Part shown: positions 33,229-41,599 of the stretch, piece by piece
Numbering within the stretch: position 1 is the stretch's first letter
How the letters are laid out: every line of letters starts with the position of its first letter
Position numbers and translations under genes: made by a program
Notes under the pieces: generated by a model
What the model saw: only the letters and a program-made list of their open reading frames with translations
The model's database searches: none
Told to the model about the DNA's origin: nothing
Assembly (NCBI GenBank): GCA_903930345.1
Contig: CAIYYI010000703.1
Location: 1-45,986 of the forward strand
Direction of reading: 5' to 3'
From: an uncultured Verrucomicrobiota bacterium
GTDB taxonomy: Bacteria > Verrucomicrobiota > Verrucomicrobiia > Limisphaerales > CAIYYI01
DNA: 45,986 nt

Positions 33229-33560
33229 GACATTTTCAATCGTTAATTCGCACGCCAACAGCCGTCCACACCCGCCAGTTTTTCACAGGGCATCCGCCAG
33301 GACGCCGGAACTGACGGTGGCCAATATTCATTACGACAACTCTTTTCTCAAGCGGAGTTTTATTTATTATTGTTATGCATTATATTGATTATTTTTACTT
33401 ATTTTTACCCGGAAAACCGGCCCGGTTGCCGGCGGCCAACCGCCTGGTCCCGGTCAGAAACGCCGGGCTTCCCATGCTGCAAGCAATTGGTGGCCAGTTG
33501 TTAGGGTTTTCCGCTGATAATTGCCTTGCGGAATTGGCGGGGGCGCATTTTCCTGAGGGC
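33229..33560. promoter_or_regulatory. divergent intergenic region with AT-rich block
   Basis: This stretch separates the leftward respiratory operon from the rightward SGNH hydrolase. Bases 33322-33410 are strikingly AT-rich (GTTTTATTTATTATTGTTAT and onward) in a GC-rich window, as promoters and upstream activating sites often are. I could not fix one convincing -35/-10 pair in it. A longer SGNH frame starts inside it at 33375 but lacks a signal peptide. Confidence 0.45.
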
Positions 33561-34595
33561 ATGAAACCAGCGCGTTGGATTTCCCCCGGGCCGCATTGGG
33601 TGGCCATGCTCGCCGCCATTCTTCTGGCCGCCGCAAACCCGTCGGTGAGCGGGGCGCCCGCCGGGGCCACCCTGACGGCCCCGGCGCCGGAGATCAGCCG
33701 CGATCCGCAGGGGGAGGTGGTCATCAAGGGTGATTCCGCCGGCGTGGTGGTGCATTACACCCTGGACGGCCAGGATCCGACCCGGGACGCTGGCGCGTAC
33801 CTGGCGCCGGTCCACTTCCCCTACCGGGGCACGGTGAAGGCGCGAACGTTCCAAGGCGATCAGCCGGTGGGCCAGGTGGTGGCGGCCACCTTTGAGGCGC
33901 TGGAAGGCAGGGCGCGCCCCCATTCCGCCCTCCTGCCCCTCACCCAGAACCGGGACTGGCGCTCCTACGATTGGGCGGACCGGCACCGGGCGGTGACGGC
34001 CGCCGTTCAGCAGCGCAAGCCGCAACTGGTTTTCATCGGGGATTCGATCACGCATTTTTGGGGCGGGGAACCGCTGGCCAAAACCGGGCGGGCCCAGGAG
34101 GTGTGGCAGAAGTATTACGGGAAACGTAACGCCGTGAATCTGGGGTTCGGGTGGGACCGCACCGAGAACGTCCTCTGGCGTCTGCAGCACGGCGAGCTGG
34201 ACGGTGCGGAGCCCAAGGTGGTGGTGCTGCTGATCGGGACCAACAACCTGGATCTGAACACGCCGGAGGAAATCGCCGAGGGCATCCGGGCGGTATGCGG
34301 CGAGCTGCACGCGCGCCTGCCGAAGACACGCATTCTCCTGCTCGGGATTCTGCCGCGCTCGCCCCGGCCGGACGCCCGGCGGGCGAAGCTGGCGGAGGTG
34401 AACGCGCGCAGCGCCAGGCTGGACGGCCAGGACCTGGTGACCTACCTGGATATCGGCGCGAAGTTCGTGAGCGCGGATGGGAGCATCGCCAAGGAGATCA
34501 TGAACGATTACCTGCACCCCACCGCGCAAGGGTACACCGTGTTTGCGGAGGCCATCGAACCGACGCTGGCGAAGCTGCTGGGCGAAGTCCGGTGA
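33561..34595 (+). CDS. secreted SGNH/GDSL hydrolase with N-terminal beta-sandwich domain, 344 aa
   Basis: Esterase/lipase-type hydrolase, likely a carbohydrate deacetylase or PAF-acetylhydrolase relative. The ATG at 33561 gives a signal peptide (HWVAMLAAILLAAANPSVSG). Residues about 40-115 match the chitobiase C-terminal-like domain common in Verrucomicrobia and Planctomycetes (VVHYTLDGQDPTRDAGAYL, GTVKARTFQ). Catalytic blocks: FIGDSITHFWGG with nucleophile S162, GFGWDRTENVLWRL (Gly block), LLIGTNNLDLN (Asn block), and D316/H319 in DYLHPTAQGY. All four SGNH residues are present. Confidence 0.88.
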   Translation: MKPARWISPGPHWVAMLAAILLAAANPSVSGAPAGATLTAPAPEISRDPQGEVVIKGDSAGVVVHYTLDGQDPTRDAGAYLAPVHFPYRGTVKARTFQGDQPVGQVVAATFEALEGRARPHSALLPLTQNRDWRSYDWADRHRAVTAAVQQRKPQLVFIGDSITHFWGGEPLAKTGRAQEVWQKYYGKRNAVNLGFGWDRTENVLWRLQHGELDGAEPKVVVLLIGTNNLDLNTPEEIAEGIRAVCGELHARLPKTRILLLGILPRSPRPDARRAKLAEVNARSARLDGQDLVTYLDIGAKFVSADGSIAKEIMNDYLHPTAQGYTVFAEAIEPTLAKLLGEVR

Positions 34596-34679
34596 ACCCT
34601 CCGGTTTGGCCGCCCCTGCCCTATGGCCGGGGAAGATACTCGATGCGGTCCGCCCAGTCCCATCCGGACGCCGCCGGAC

Positions 34680-34862
34680 TCACTTCGCCGGACGCCCGTT
34701 GTTGGCAGCCAGGGCGGCCAGTTTCACCAGGTCTTTGTGCGCTTCGGCAAAGGCATCTGCGTTGACTTTGTCCATCGCCAACGGGGCCAGGAACTCCTGG
34801 AGCAGGACCACCACGGGAATGAGCAGCAGCAGCGCCAGCAGCCAGAGCTTCCGGTTTTTCAT
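34680..34862 (-). CDS. small single-helix membrane protein, 60 aa
   Basis: Short protein with a basic start and one membrane helix (MKNRKLWLLALLLLIPVVVL) followed by a polar helix (KVNADAFAEAHKDLVKLAAL). It lies 18 bases after the frameshifted coiled-coil gene on the same strand, which supports it as real. No family is recognised. It could be an inner-membrane partner of the preceding protein. Confidence 0.5.
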   Translation of the reverse strand: MKNRKLWLLALLLLIPVVVLLQEFLAPLAMDKVNADAFAEAHKDLVKLAALAANNGRPAK

Positions 34863-34880
34863 GGGTAAAAGCGCTGCGGT

Positions 34881-35851
34881 TCAGGGAGCGGGGTTCCCGG
34901 CTGGCGGGTTATCCTTAGGCATGAGCCCCATGATCATTTTGGCCTGGCTGGCCTGGATTTCGCGGTACTTGTCGAGCTGGCCGGGGGTGAGCGCGGACTC
35001 CAACGCTTTGACCTTCTGGTCCAACTGCCACTGCACGAGGGCGGCCGCATCCCCGGTCTTCGGCATGTTTTGCATCATGTTGCCGGAGAACTGGCTGAGG
35101 GTGTGCTCGTACAGCGCCTTGAAGACCTGGTCCTGCTGCTCCTGGCTCAGCCCCAGAGAGCCCTGCATCTGAATCAGCTCGGCATTGGCCACCAGCCGGG
35201 CGTTGGAGGCAGACTCCTCCGTCTTGTATTCCTGGTAAAGCGGCAACTGCTCGGGGGTAAGCAGGGCCTTGATTTGTTCCTCCGGGTTGCCGGTGTTTTT
35301 TTGCAGGGACGTCATGTCCGCCCGGGTCATTTTGCCCGCCAGCATTTTCTGGGAGGCCTCGACGGCCTGATCCACCTGTCGCGTCATGATTTCCCGGATC
35401 GCCGCCTCCTGCTGGTCGGACAGTCTGAGCTTGGATTTCAGGAGCGGCAGCTTGCCCATGATCTGCTGCTCCACCGCGCCACGCACCATGCCGCTGAGGG
35501 CCGAGGGGACGGCGTTGACTCCTGGCTGGCGGTCACGGCGGCCACCTCGGTACGGGCCCGGGCGGTGGCCGTGTTGGCGGCGCTGACGCGGCCCCGCAGC
35601 CGCAGCACCTCCTGCCGCAGATCCTCATTGGCCGCCTGCAAAGCCTGCACTTCGCGGTTGGTGGCACCACTGTTTGAGCTGGGTAGCTTTTTTACCTCCG
35701 ACCGCAGCTTTTCCACCTCAGCCGCCTGCAATTGGTCCAAGACGGCTTCCGCGCGGAGTTTTTTTATTTGACCCTGCTGCCACAGAAGACCACCCCCGGC
35801 GGCCATGAGCAGGGCCAAAGCCAGCGCCATTTTCACATTTGAAGCACCCAT
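34881..35851 (-). pseudogene. membrane-anchored coiled-coil / Spy-like helical protein, split by a frameshift
   Basis: Two overlapping frames look like one gene. The 5' part (35851 to 35438) has a membrane anchor (MALALALLMAAGGGLLW) and a coiled coil (LQAAEVEKLRSEVKKL, VQALQAANEDLRQEVLRLRG). It then drifts into an unlikely tail (TPSPRPSAAWCVARWSSR). The 3' part (34881 to 35489) is helical with repeated LT/LSxxQ motifs (LSDQQEAAIREIM, LTPEQLPLYQEYK, LSQEQQDQVF, LTPGQLDKYREI), like periplasmic Spy/CpxP-type or zinc-resistance chaperones. In the 3' frame, residues just before its first ATG still read sensibly (VNAVPSALSG). The switch is near 35515, where restoring one G gives Q-E-V-N. It could be a real mutation, a sequencing error, or two overlapping genes. 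Confidence 0.6.
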
Positions 35852-35917
35852 GGGAAGGATGCTGCTCCGGCGGGCCGGGAATGTCGAGCCTGCGCCAACG
35901 GGAAAAACCAGTGCCGA

Positions 35918-38900
35918 TCAGGGCCAGCGCAGCTGAAAAACGACCGCCGGGTTAGTGCGGTCGCTCGGCGGCAGGAACCAGAAGACGCTGCCATCGAAGC
36001 GGGGCTCATTGGTGATGCGCTGCCAGGTGGGAACAGGGAAAAAGCTGGTGGCGGCGTAAAGGGAATAAAACCCGGCATCCGCCGGCCAGCGCACCTCCGG
36101 ACGGCCCCCCGCAAGGCGCAGGCTCAGCGGCGGACGATCACCGGCCAGCACCTGCGCCGTCAGCTCGAAGTCGAAGCTCAGGTCGCTGCTGGAATTGGTG
36201 TTCTGATGCACCTCCACCGCCAGCAGGTTGGTGCCGGGCAGAAGCAACGCCGGACTGAGGGCGTTGGTGAGCCAGTTGGTTTCGGCCGTCCCGGTGATGG
36301 CGGCCAGAGCCAGGGACTGGGAGGAAAGCGCCCCGGCGGGGAGGTTGTCCCGCCAGACCTCGGCCCCGTTCAAGTAGACGGCGGCGCCATCGTCCCGCAG
36401 CAGCCGTCCGGCAAGCGATTGTATCCGGGCCGGATCAGGAACCAGGAAGGAACGCCGGAAGTACCAGGCCAAATTGGTACCCCCGTAAGCGTTGGTGCGC
36501 GCCACCACGGTGGCTTCCGGCCGGTTCTCAGCAGCCTCGCCAAAGCCGAGCTCGGCGGGGCCGGTTTTCCAGCCGGCCTCATTGAACGCGTTGCTGCGCC
36601 AGGCGGCACCGGGGTCCGAGCCATCCTCCAGGTAGCGCCAGGTGGCGCCGGCGGGCACCAGGCTGGCCGGGCGCACGCCCGCCAGGGACCAGCGGTATTC
36701 CCGGCCGCCATTGAGGGGCAACCGCCACCTTGACCCGGCAGGCACCGGGAGCACCGTGGCATTGGTGCCGCCCACGGACCAGACGTTGGGGGGTGGCGGG
36801 AAGCGGGTGGCGTCCAGCTCCAGGGTGAAGCTGCGGTGGCGCGGCCAGGTTTGAAGCGTCCAGACCGGTCCGTCCCGGCGCAGCAGCACGCTGCCATCGG
36901 TGCGCAAACTTCCGAAGTCCACGATGCGGTGGGAAGAGTTCAGGTGCTGCTGGTACCAGCTGGAAGGATCGGAGGAGGCGGCGCCGGTCTCCGGCACGAA
37001 GGAGATGCTGGCGCCGTTGGTCCGCACCTGCAGCAGGCCCAGCCGGATGCGGGAAGACCCGTCATCCACCCCGGAGAGCCGCAGGCGGCTTCCATCGCCT
37101 GGATCGTAGAGACCGATGCTCCAGACATAGTCGCCGTCAGCAACGTTGGAAGCCAGGGTCAGCGTCCACGGCCCGTCACTGATGTTCTGGCCGGGCGGCC
37201 AGACGGAGGTGGGGACCGCCAGCGAGTGGTCCTGCTGCCAGCGGATGGTGGCGTTGGTGAGGAAATGCACGAAGCAGCGGTAATCCCTAGGCACGACTTC
37301 CTGCACATTCCACTGGTAGGTGAACCGGAAGGCGCGGGCGGCCGTCTGCAGGAAGTTGGTCACTGAGGGCTGCACCCGGCGGAAGCTGGAAAGATTCCAG
37401 TCCGCCGCCGGGCGGGCATTTGCGAAGCAGGAATTCCCGGAGTCGGCGAAATCCACCACCACGCCGTCGCGCAGAACGGTGCCTGCCTGAAGGCCCGCAC
37501 CCTCGGCCAGCCAGCCGAATTGGGGGAGGGTCCAGGGGCCAACCGCCAGGGGATCACGGGCACCATTGCCGGTGATGACCAGGCCATTGGCGTAGAAGAT
37601 GCGCACCCGGCTATTGGTGGTGCCCGCGCCGGCTTTGGCGGCGGCGGTGACATCCAGCCAGCTGCCCGCGAACTCATATTGAATATCGGCGGCCCGGGCG
37701 GTGGCATGGCGGGCGGAGACGGGGCTGACGAGGTGGTGCTCCAGCCAGGCCAGCGGAACGGAGGCGTAAACCTCCCCGCCCAGGAATCCGGCGTGGCCAT
37801 AGGCCACCTGCTGCAGGCGGTACTGGTCCAGCACGACCATGGGAGGCGAACCTGCCCAGTTGGTTTCATGGCCCTCCGGCCACCAGCGGACATAGTAGCC
37901 CATCCCGTGATTGAGCTGCAGGGGGTGCATCCGGAGCAGGTCAAACTCCACCTGCAGCGGGGCCTCCATCCCGCCATTGGCCGGCCAGCCGGTGCCAAAC
38001 TGGGCCTCGACGCCGTCCAGGCAGCCGCTCCAGTAAGCGTGGCGGTTGCCTTCGCCAAAGACCGGGCCATCATGGGTGGCCCGCTCATACGCGAAAAGCT
38101 GGCGATGCGCATTCCAGACCGGGCGGAAGGTTCCGGCCCCCGCCTCGCCGGCGCGGGCATCAACATGGAACCATGGCGGCACGGCGCTGTGCACATCCAG
38201 GTAGCTGGCCCGGGTGCTGTATCGCCGGTGGATCTCCGGCGATTGGGTGGCCGCCAGCGGCAGGATGGCGGCGGGTTTCACGGCGTAGGATTGGATGCCC
38301 GTGCCCTCGTTGAGCCAGGCGTTGACGAGGCCTCCGCTGGAATTCAGGGCGATCTCATTGGTGTCATAGAAATCGTAATTCGGGTAGTAATCCACGTAGT
38401 TCTCATGCAGCGCGACCCGGATGCCTGACCGCTGGCCGGCAGCCAGCAGCGAGGCCAGGGCGAAATCCCCGCCCAGGCTGGCATTGGCGGGATAATGCAT
38501 GGGTAAGGCGTTATCATACCCGCTCCGCTGCCAGTTGTGAACAATGGCGATGGCGTTGGTGAGGCCGTAGTCGGCCAGGGTGGCCAGATTACTGGAGATG
38601 CTGCCGAAGCTGCCGCCCCAGATATCCAGCACCACCTTGTTGGCCAGGAAATCCAGATGCGGAGAGGGCGGGGAGGGCAGGTTGGGAAACACCTCCGCCA
38701 GGTGCCAGGCGGCGACAAAAATCACCCGCTCGGAAGCCGGGGTGCGGGTGCCATCCGTGCGGGCCGAATAGGTGGCAACCGTGCCGCTGTGGGCGGAGGC
38801 TGCGGAATTGCCCCAGTCCAGAAACGCGCTCACAAACAGATTCTCGTTTGGCAGATGAAAAACGGCGGTCGGGCAGTAGGGGGCTACCACTGGGCGGAGG

Positions 38901-40012
38901 CGGAGAACCGGCCCCCAGCCGGCCAGATCCAGGGCGTTGAGGTACGGCTGGCTGGCGGTCACCTCAAACACCAGGCTCTTGCCCAGCATCCGCCCGGTGA
39001 TCCGCACCAGGACATTGCTTCCGGCCACCGAGTATTGGCGGACCAGGGCATACGTGCCATTGGTAGCCGCCCAGCCGTTTGTGCCGGCGGAGGCGGTCTG
39101 TGTCCAGGTGAGGCTGGCGGAATTGGCGAGCGGCACGGCGATGGGCGGCTGGCCGATCATCTGCGCCTGGAGATTGATCCGGCCCAGAAACCCCAGGGTG
39201 CCCAGGGGGCGCTGCCACTGGTATTCCAGCGAGCCGTCCGGCCCGGCGTAGCCGAGGTACACGGTGTCATTCGTAAACCGCACAGTGTTGGTGCCGGGAA
39301 AACCGCCGGCCGGAGCCACGTCCTGATCCGGTGTCGGGGCCAGCCTGGATAGATCAAGGGGCGGCGGAGGCGGCTGGACAACCGCAGCCGGAGTGAAGCC
39401 CTCCAGCACCAGCTCGCGCCGGCCCCAGAGGGAATAGTCGAAGCTGGCATTGTTTTTGGCGCCCGGATCGGTCTCGAAACGCACCATCACGTTGGTGCCG
39501 CCCTTCAAGCTGGTGAGGTCGTATTCAAAGTCGAGCCACACATCGTTGGTGCGGGTGACGTCGAGCTGCTTTTGGCCGTTGATGAAAACCCGAAACACAG
39601 CGCCATCGGATTGGCCGACAATATCCGTGCGCAGGGCAGCTGCGCCGCGCAGGAGGATCCGGGAAGCCGAGGCCGGCAGGCTGAAGGTGAACTGCTGAAA
39701 GGCAAGGCCAGTGCCGCCGCGCCAGGGGCAATGCAGGAGAAAGGCGCGCCGGGTGTTCTGGGTTCCGGCCGGCTGGCAGGCCACGCCGGTAGCCGTCTCA
39801 AAAAAGCCGGACCAGCCCAAGGGGAACTGCTGCTCCGCCTGGCTGCGGTAAGCGTACCCGACGGCGTACACGCCCAGCTCATCCAGGTTCATGACCGGAT
39901 TGTCCGGGACAATAGCCGGCTGGCCGAGAACCAACCCTGCCTGGCCCAGGAGCAGGAGCGCAACAGCCAAAACCTTCTGGCAAACCTTCAGGGGATGGGC
40001 AGGGGCATACAT
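35918..40012 (-). CDS. large secreted glycosidase, GH101/GH129-like (DUF5696 type), 1364 aa
   Basis: Exported enzyme (start 40012, signal VLAVALLLLGQAGLVLGQP). The N-terminal 200 residues form a sugar-binding beta-sandwich (VFRVFINGQKQLDVTRTNDV, GTNVMVRFETDPGAK), followed by a galactose-mutarotase-like sandwich. The catalytic barrel is at about 440-800. It has D606 in ASYLDVHSAVPPW, the likely nucleophile (compare Y-x-D-V of GH101), and E654 in GPVFGEGNRHAYW, the likely acid/base. The 48-residue spacing is close to that of GH129. A jelly-roll module ends the protein (FRRSFLVPDPARIQSLAGRL, RDDGAAVYLNGAEVWRDNLP). Known relatives remove alpha-GalNAc or O-glycans. Its start follows the HExxH peptidase by 23 bases. 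Confidence 0.7.
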   Translation of the reverse strand: MYAPAHPLKVCQKVLAVALLLLGQAGLVLGQPAIVPDNPVMNLDELGVYAVGYAYRSQAEQQFPLGWSGFFETATGVACQPAGTQNTRRAFLLHCPWRGGTGLAFQQFTFSLPASASRILLRGAAALRTDIVGQSDGAVFRVFINGQKQLDVTRTNDVWLDFEYDLTSLKGGTNVMVRFETDPGAKNNASFDYSLWGRRELVLEGFTPAAVVQPPPPPLDLSRLAPTPDQDVAPAGGFPGTNTVRFTNDTVYLGYAGPDGSLEYQWQRPLGTLGFLGRINLQAQMIGQPPIAVPLANSASLTWTQTASAGTNGWAATNGTYALVRQYSVAGSNVLVRITGRMLGKSLVFEVTASQPYLNALDLAGWGPVLRLRPVVAPYCPTAVFHLPNENLFVSAFLDWGNSAASAHSGTVATYSARTDGTRTPASERVIFVAAWHLAEVFPNLPSPPSPHLDFLANKVVLDIWGGSFGSISSNLATLADYGLTNAIAIVHNWQRSGYDNALPMHYPANASLGGDFALASLLAAGQRSGIRVALHENYVDYYPNYDFYDTNEIALNSSGGLVNAWLNEGTGIQSYAVKPAAILPLAATQSPEIHRRYSTRASYLDVHSAVPPWFHVDARAGEAGAGTFRPVWNAHRQLFAYERATHDGPVFGEGNRHAYWSGCLDGVEAQFGTGWPANGGMEAPLQVEFDLLRMHPLQLNHGMGYYVRWWPEGHETNWAGSPPMVVLDQYRLQQVAYGHAGFLGGEVYASVPLAWLEHHLVSPVSARHATARAADIQYEFAGSWLDVTAAAKAGAGTTNSRVRIFYANGLVITGNGARDPLAVGPWTLPQFGWLAEGAGLQAGTVLRDGVVVDFADSGNSCFANARPAADWNLSSFRRVQPSVTNFLQTAARAFRFTYQWNVQEVVPRDYRCFVHFLTNATIRWQQDHSLAVPTSVWPPGQNISDGPWTLTLASNVADGDYVWSIGLYDPGDGSRLRLSGVDDGSSRIRLGLLQVRTNGASISFVPETGAASSDPSSWYQQHLNSSHRIVDFGSLRTDGSVLLRRDGPVWTLQTWPRHRSFTLELDATRFPPPPNVWSVGGTNATVLPVPAGSRWRLPLNGGREYRWSLAGVRPASLVPAGATWRYLEDGSDPGAAWRSNAFNEAGWKTGPAELGFGEAAENRPEATVVARTNAYGGTNLAWYFRRSFLVPDPARIQSLAGRLLRDDGAAVYLNGAEVWRDNLPAGALSSQSLALAAITGTAETNWLTNALSPALLLPGTNLLAVEVHQNTNSSSDLSFDFELTAQVLAGDRPPLSLRLAGGRPEVRWPADAGFYSLYAATSFFPVPTWQRITNEPRFDGSVFWFLPPSDRTNPAVVFQLRWP

Positions 40013-40035
40013 CACAAGGCTCGGGGAGGCCAGGC

Positions 40036-41508
40036 TCAGTTGGTCGGGAGCTGAATCTGCGCCTTGGCCCGGGAGACATCGAACCCGTGTTCCCGGAACC
40101 ATGGGAACAGGTCGCGGCCCATCGCGGCGCTGATCACGGCCACCGTGTTGTTGGCGTCGTACTTCTGGATGGCGCCCGGGGTGGCCAGGCGCCGCTTGGC
40201 CTGGAAATAGCGCGCGATGAAGTCCGGCTTCTCCTGGCGCAATTGCTCAAGGATCCAGTAGGCCTTGCCCCATTGGAGATCCGTCCGGGCGCCGCCCTCC
40301 AGCCGGGGGGCGCCGGACAGGCTGTTGCCCTCCAGGTCGTAGAGCTTCATCGCCGGGTCATGCTTGAGCCCGCGCTCCAGCGTTTTTTTGATCCGGCGAT
40401 TGGCCTCGTCCGCGTAGCCCATGTCGATCATGGCCAGATTGCCGACATAGGTGGCGATGGGCTCGTTCCAGATTTCCGGGAAGGGGAGCACCCAGGAATG
40501 CACCGACTCGTGGGTGATGAACTCGATCATACTGTCCTCGCGCTCGGGGAACCCGCCCCACCAGACCGCCAGCCCCACCACCTGGCCGCTGGAGAAGCCG
40601 CCTCCGCCGGTGGCCAGGAGGCCGATCTCCGAGGCCATCCCCGGGGAGAGTGGCACGCCCATGCGCTTCTCGATCACCGGGCGGCAGCGCTGCGAGATGG
40701 CGAACATCGACCTGGCATACGGCTTCAGGTAGTCGCTGTAGTGAAGCTTGAGTCCGTCATGGTCCTCCACGTAATCGCCCGGGGTCAGACCCCGGCCCTT
40801 GAACGGCTTCGCCGCATCCACCGGCTTGCCGGCGGCCACCCGGACCAGCAGCGGCGCGAGCCAGGCGGCATTGCGCGGGTCGCTGGCGTCAGGCTTGCTG
40901 CCGGCAAGGGAGCGCGCCCCAACCAGCACCTGCCCCCTGCCCAGGCGGCGCACCGCCAGGACCGGACGGCTCTGGGCATCGGCGATCAGGACCCGCCACT
41001 GGTCGGGCTGGGCCAGCGCCAGACGGATTCCCGCACTGCCTTCCACCTGGTTGGTGCCCAACTCCGCCGTCGCCTTTAACGGGGCAACCGCCCCTTTCTC
41101 AAAATTTGCGCCGAACTTTTTGGCCAGCTCATTTTGCGGCCCCTCGTCCGACGATCCGAAAATCACCACCCCTCCACCCGCCTGGATGAATTGGTTGATG
41201 GCGGCCACATCCTCCGGCCAGTAGGAGAGCTGGGGGGCGCAGGCCAGGAGCACCAGCAGGTTGGCGTTGGTGAGGTCGTACTTGAAGAGGGTGCCCCAAC
41301 TGGTGACGCCCTTCTGATCCTGCAGGTACTGTTTGGCAAACCGGCCATCCGCGTAGAAGGAGAACTCGTGGGAGAGATCCACCACGGCATGCACCCGGGG
41401 CTTGGGCTGGGCTTCGGCGGCCAGACCCAGGGCGGCCAGGAGAAAAACCAGGAGGCAGCGGCCCGGGAGCCCGGCGGCCGAAAGGCAAGCAATGGGGTTG
41501 AGTTTCAT
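40036..41508 (-). CDS. secreted HExxH metallopeptidase (M60-like/gluzincin), 490 aa
   Basis: Signal peptide near residues 16-33 ([17 protein letters not shown]). Residues about 37-225 form a glutamine-amidotransferase-like domain without catalytic Cys ([22 protein letters not shown]). This domain is frequent as an accessory module in Verrucomicrobia and in M60-like peptidases. The zinc site is H333-E334-S-V-H337 and a probable third ligand E349 ([11 protein letters not shown]), spaced as in M60-like enzymes. The C-terminal helical region ([17 protein letters not shown]) follows. M60-like peptidases often cut mucin-type glycoproteins, and the next gene is a GH101/GH129-like enzyme, so joint action on O-glycosylated protein is plausible. 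That link is inference. Confidence 0.7.
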   Translation of the reverse strand: MKLNPIACLSAAGLPGRCLLVFLLAALGLAAEAQPKPRVHAVVDLSHEFSFYADGRFAKQYLQDQKGVTSWGTLFKYDLTNANLLVLLACAPQLSYWPEDVAAINQFIQAGGGVVIFGSSDEGPQNELAKKFGANFEKGAVAPLKATAELGTNQVEGSAGIRLALAQPDQWRVLIADAQSRPVLAVRRLGRGQVLVGARSLAGSKPDASDPRNAAWLAPLLVRVAAGKPVDAAKPFKGRGLTPGDYVEDHDGLKLHYSDYLKPYARSMFAISQRCRPVIEKRMGVPLSPGMASEIGLLATGGGGFSSGQVVGLAVWWGGFPEREDSMIEFITHESVHSWVLPFPEIWNEPIATYVGNLAMIDMGYADEANRRIKKTLERGLKHDPAMKLYDLEGNSLSGAPRLEGGARTDLQWGKAYWILEQLRQEKPDFIARYFQAKRRLATPGAIQKYDANNTVAVISAAMGRDLFPWFREHGFDVSRAKAQIQLPTN

Positions 41509-41599
41509 GGGGCGACGCTATTTCCGGGCAGCGGAAAAGTCAAACCACCAGTGGCTCCGTCCTCGACCTCGGGTGTTGGTGGTGGTACAAAGGCGGGGC

